Source of the DNA: Gamarada debralockiae
Lineage: Eukaryota; Ascomycota; Leotiomycetes; Helotiales; Hyphodiscaceae
Length of the DNA stretch: 20,068 bases
Assembly (NCBI GenBank): GCA_002803225.1
Contig: NXFV01001838.1
Span: forward strand, 1 to 20,068
Direction of reading: 5' to 3'
Shown: piece after piece, positions 20,011 to 20,068 of the stretch
Layout: each line of letters opens with the position of its first letter
Position numbering within the stretch: the first letter of the stretch is position 1
Program-made: the position numbers and the translations under genes
The notes under the pieces: model-generated
The model's input: the letters and a program-made list of their open reading frames with translations, nothing else
Told to the model about the DNA's origin: nothing
The model's database searches: none

Positions 20011-20068
20011 CAGTAAAACCTGCCTATAACGAATCTGGATATAACGAACGCTAACAAATCCCTCGATA
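20011..20068 (+). mobile_element. Left terminus of a pogo/Fot-like (Tc1/mariner) DNA transposon, cut by the window edge
   Basis: CAGTAAAACCTGCCTATAAC follows the dinucleotide TA (20009-20010), the target site of this superfamily. CAGT at the tip and repeated TATAACGAA units (20026 and 20040) resemble terminal repeats of pogo/Tigger-type elements. The orientation places the element to the right, beyond the window. The other end, the TA duplication and any transposase cannot be seen. Confidence 0.6.

Overview
The window looks like the genome of a filamentous ascomycete (Pezizomycotina). The signs are a HET (heterokaryon-incompatibility) domain reading frame, a fungal-type nitroreductase with one short GT-AG intron, and a long AT-rich block of retroelement copies that differ almost only by C/T and G/A transitions. 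That is the footprint of repeat-induced point mutation (RIP). A dothideomycete is plausible, but the species cannot be read from the sequence.

Positions 1 to about 13,150 are a transposon graveyard. At the left edge is the 3' half of a Ty3/Gypsy pol gene (reverse transcriptase end, RNase H, zinc-binding region, integrase, charged tail). It holds one frame for about 2.7 kb but carries many TAG/TAA stops. After it come a 15-bp minisatellite, polypurine runs and a strong palindrome. From about 5,488 to 12,715 there is a tandem array of a second LTR element: internal A, LTR, internal B, LTR. The LTRs are all 318 bp, and a third, solo copy of the same LTR is nested inside internal B with a 4-bp target duplication. 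Both internals carry one long (about 1,010-codon) plus-strand frame that I do not recognise and in which I see no pol motifs.

At about 13.15 kb the composition changes sharply to ordinary base usage. The border holds a cluster of GTATCGATAC motifs and a small LTR-like unit (TGTCACG...CGTGACA). About 1.8 kb follows with no gene I can support.

The one intact gene is a minus-strand FRM2/HBN1-like nitroreductase at 15,489-16,211 with one 114-bp intron. A TATA box and a CA-rich leader support the short 202-residue product, but an upstream in-frame ATG would add a mitochondrial-type presequence. About 1.3 kb away, on the plus strand, is a HET-domain gene broken by at least four frameshifts (17,519-19,623), with an inverted repeat inside its tail. 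The window ends at the start of what looks like a pogo/Fot-type DNA transposon next to a TA dinucleotide.

There is no operon or pathway here. The story is a repeat-rich, RIP-inactivated segment beside a small gene-bearing segment with a decayed self/non-self recognition gene.
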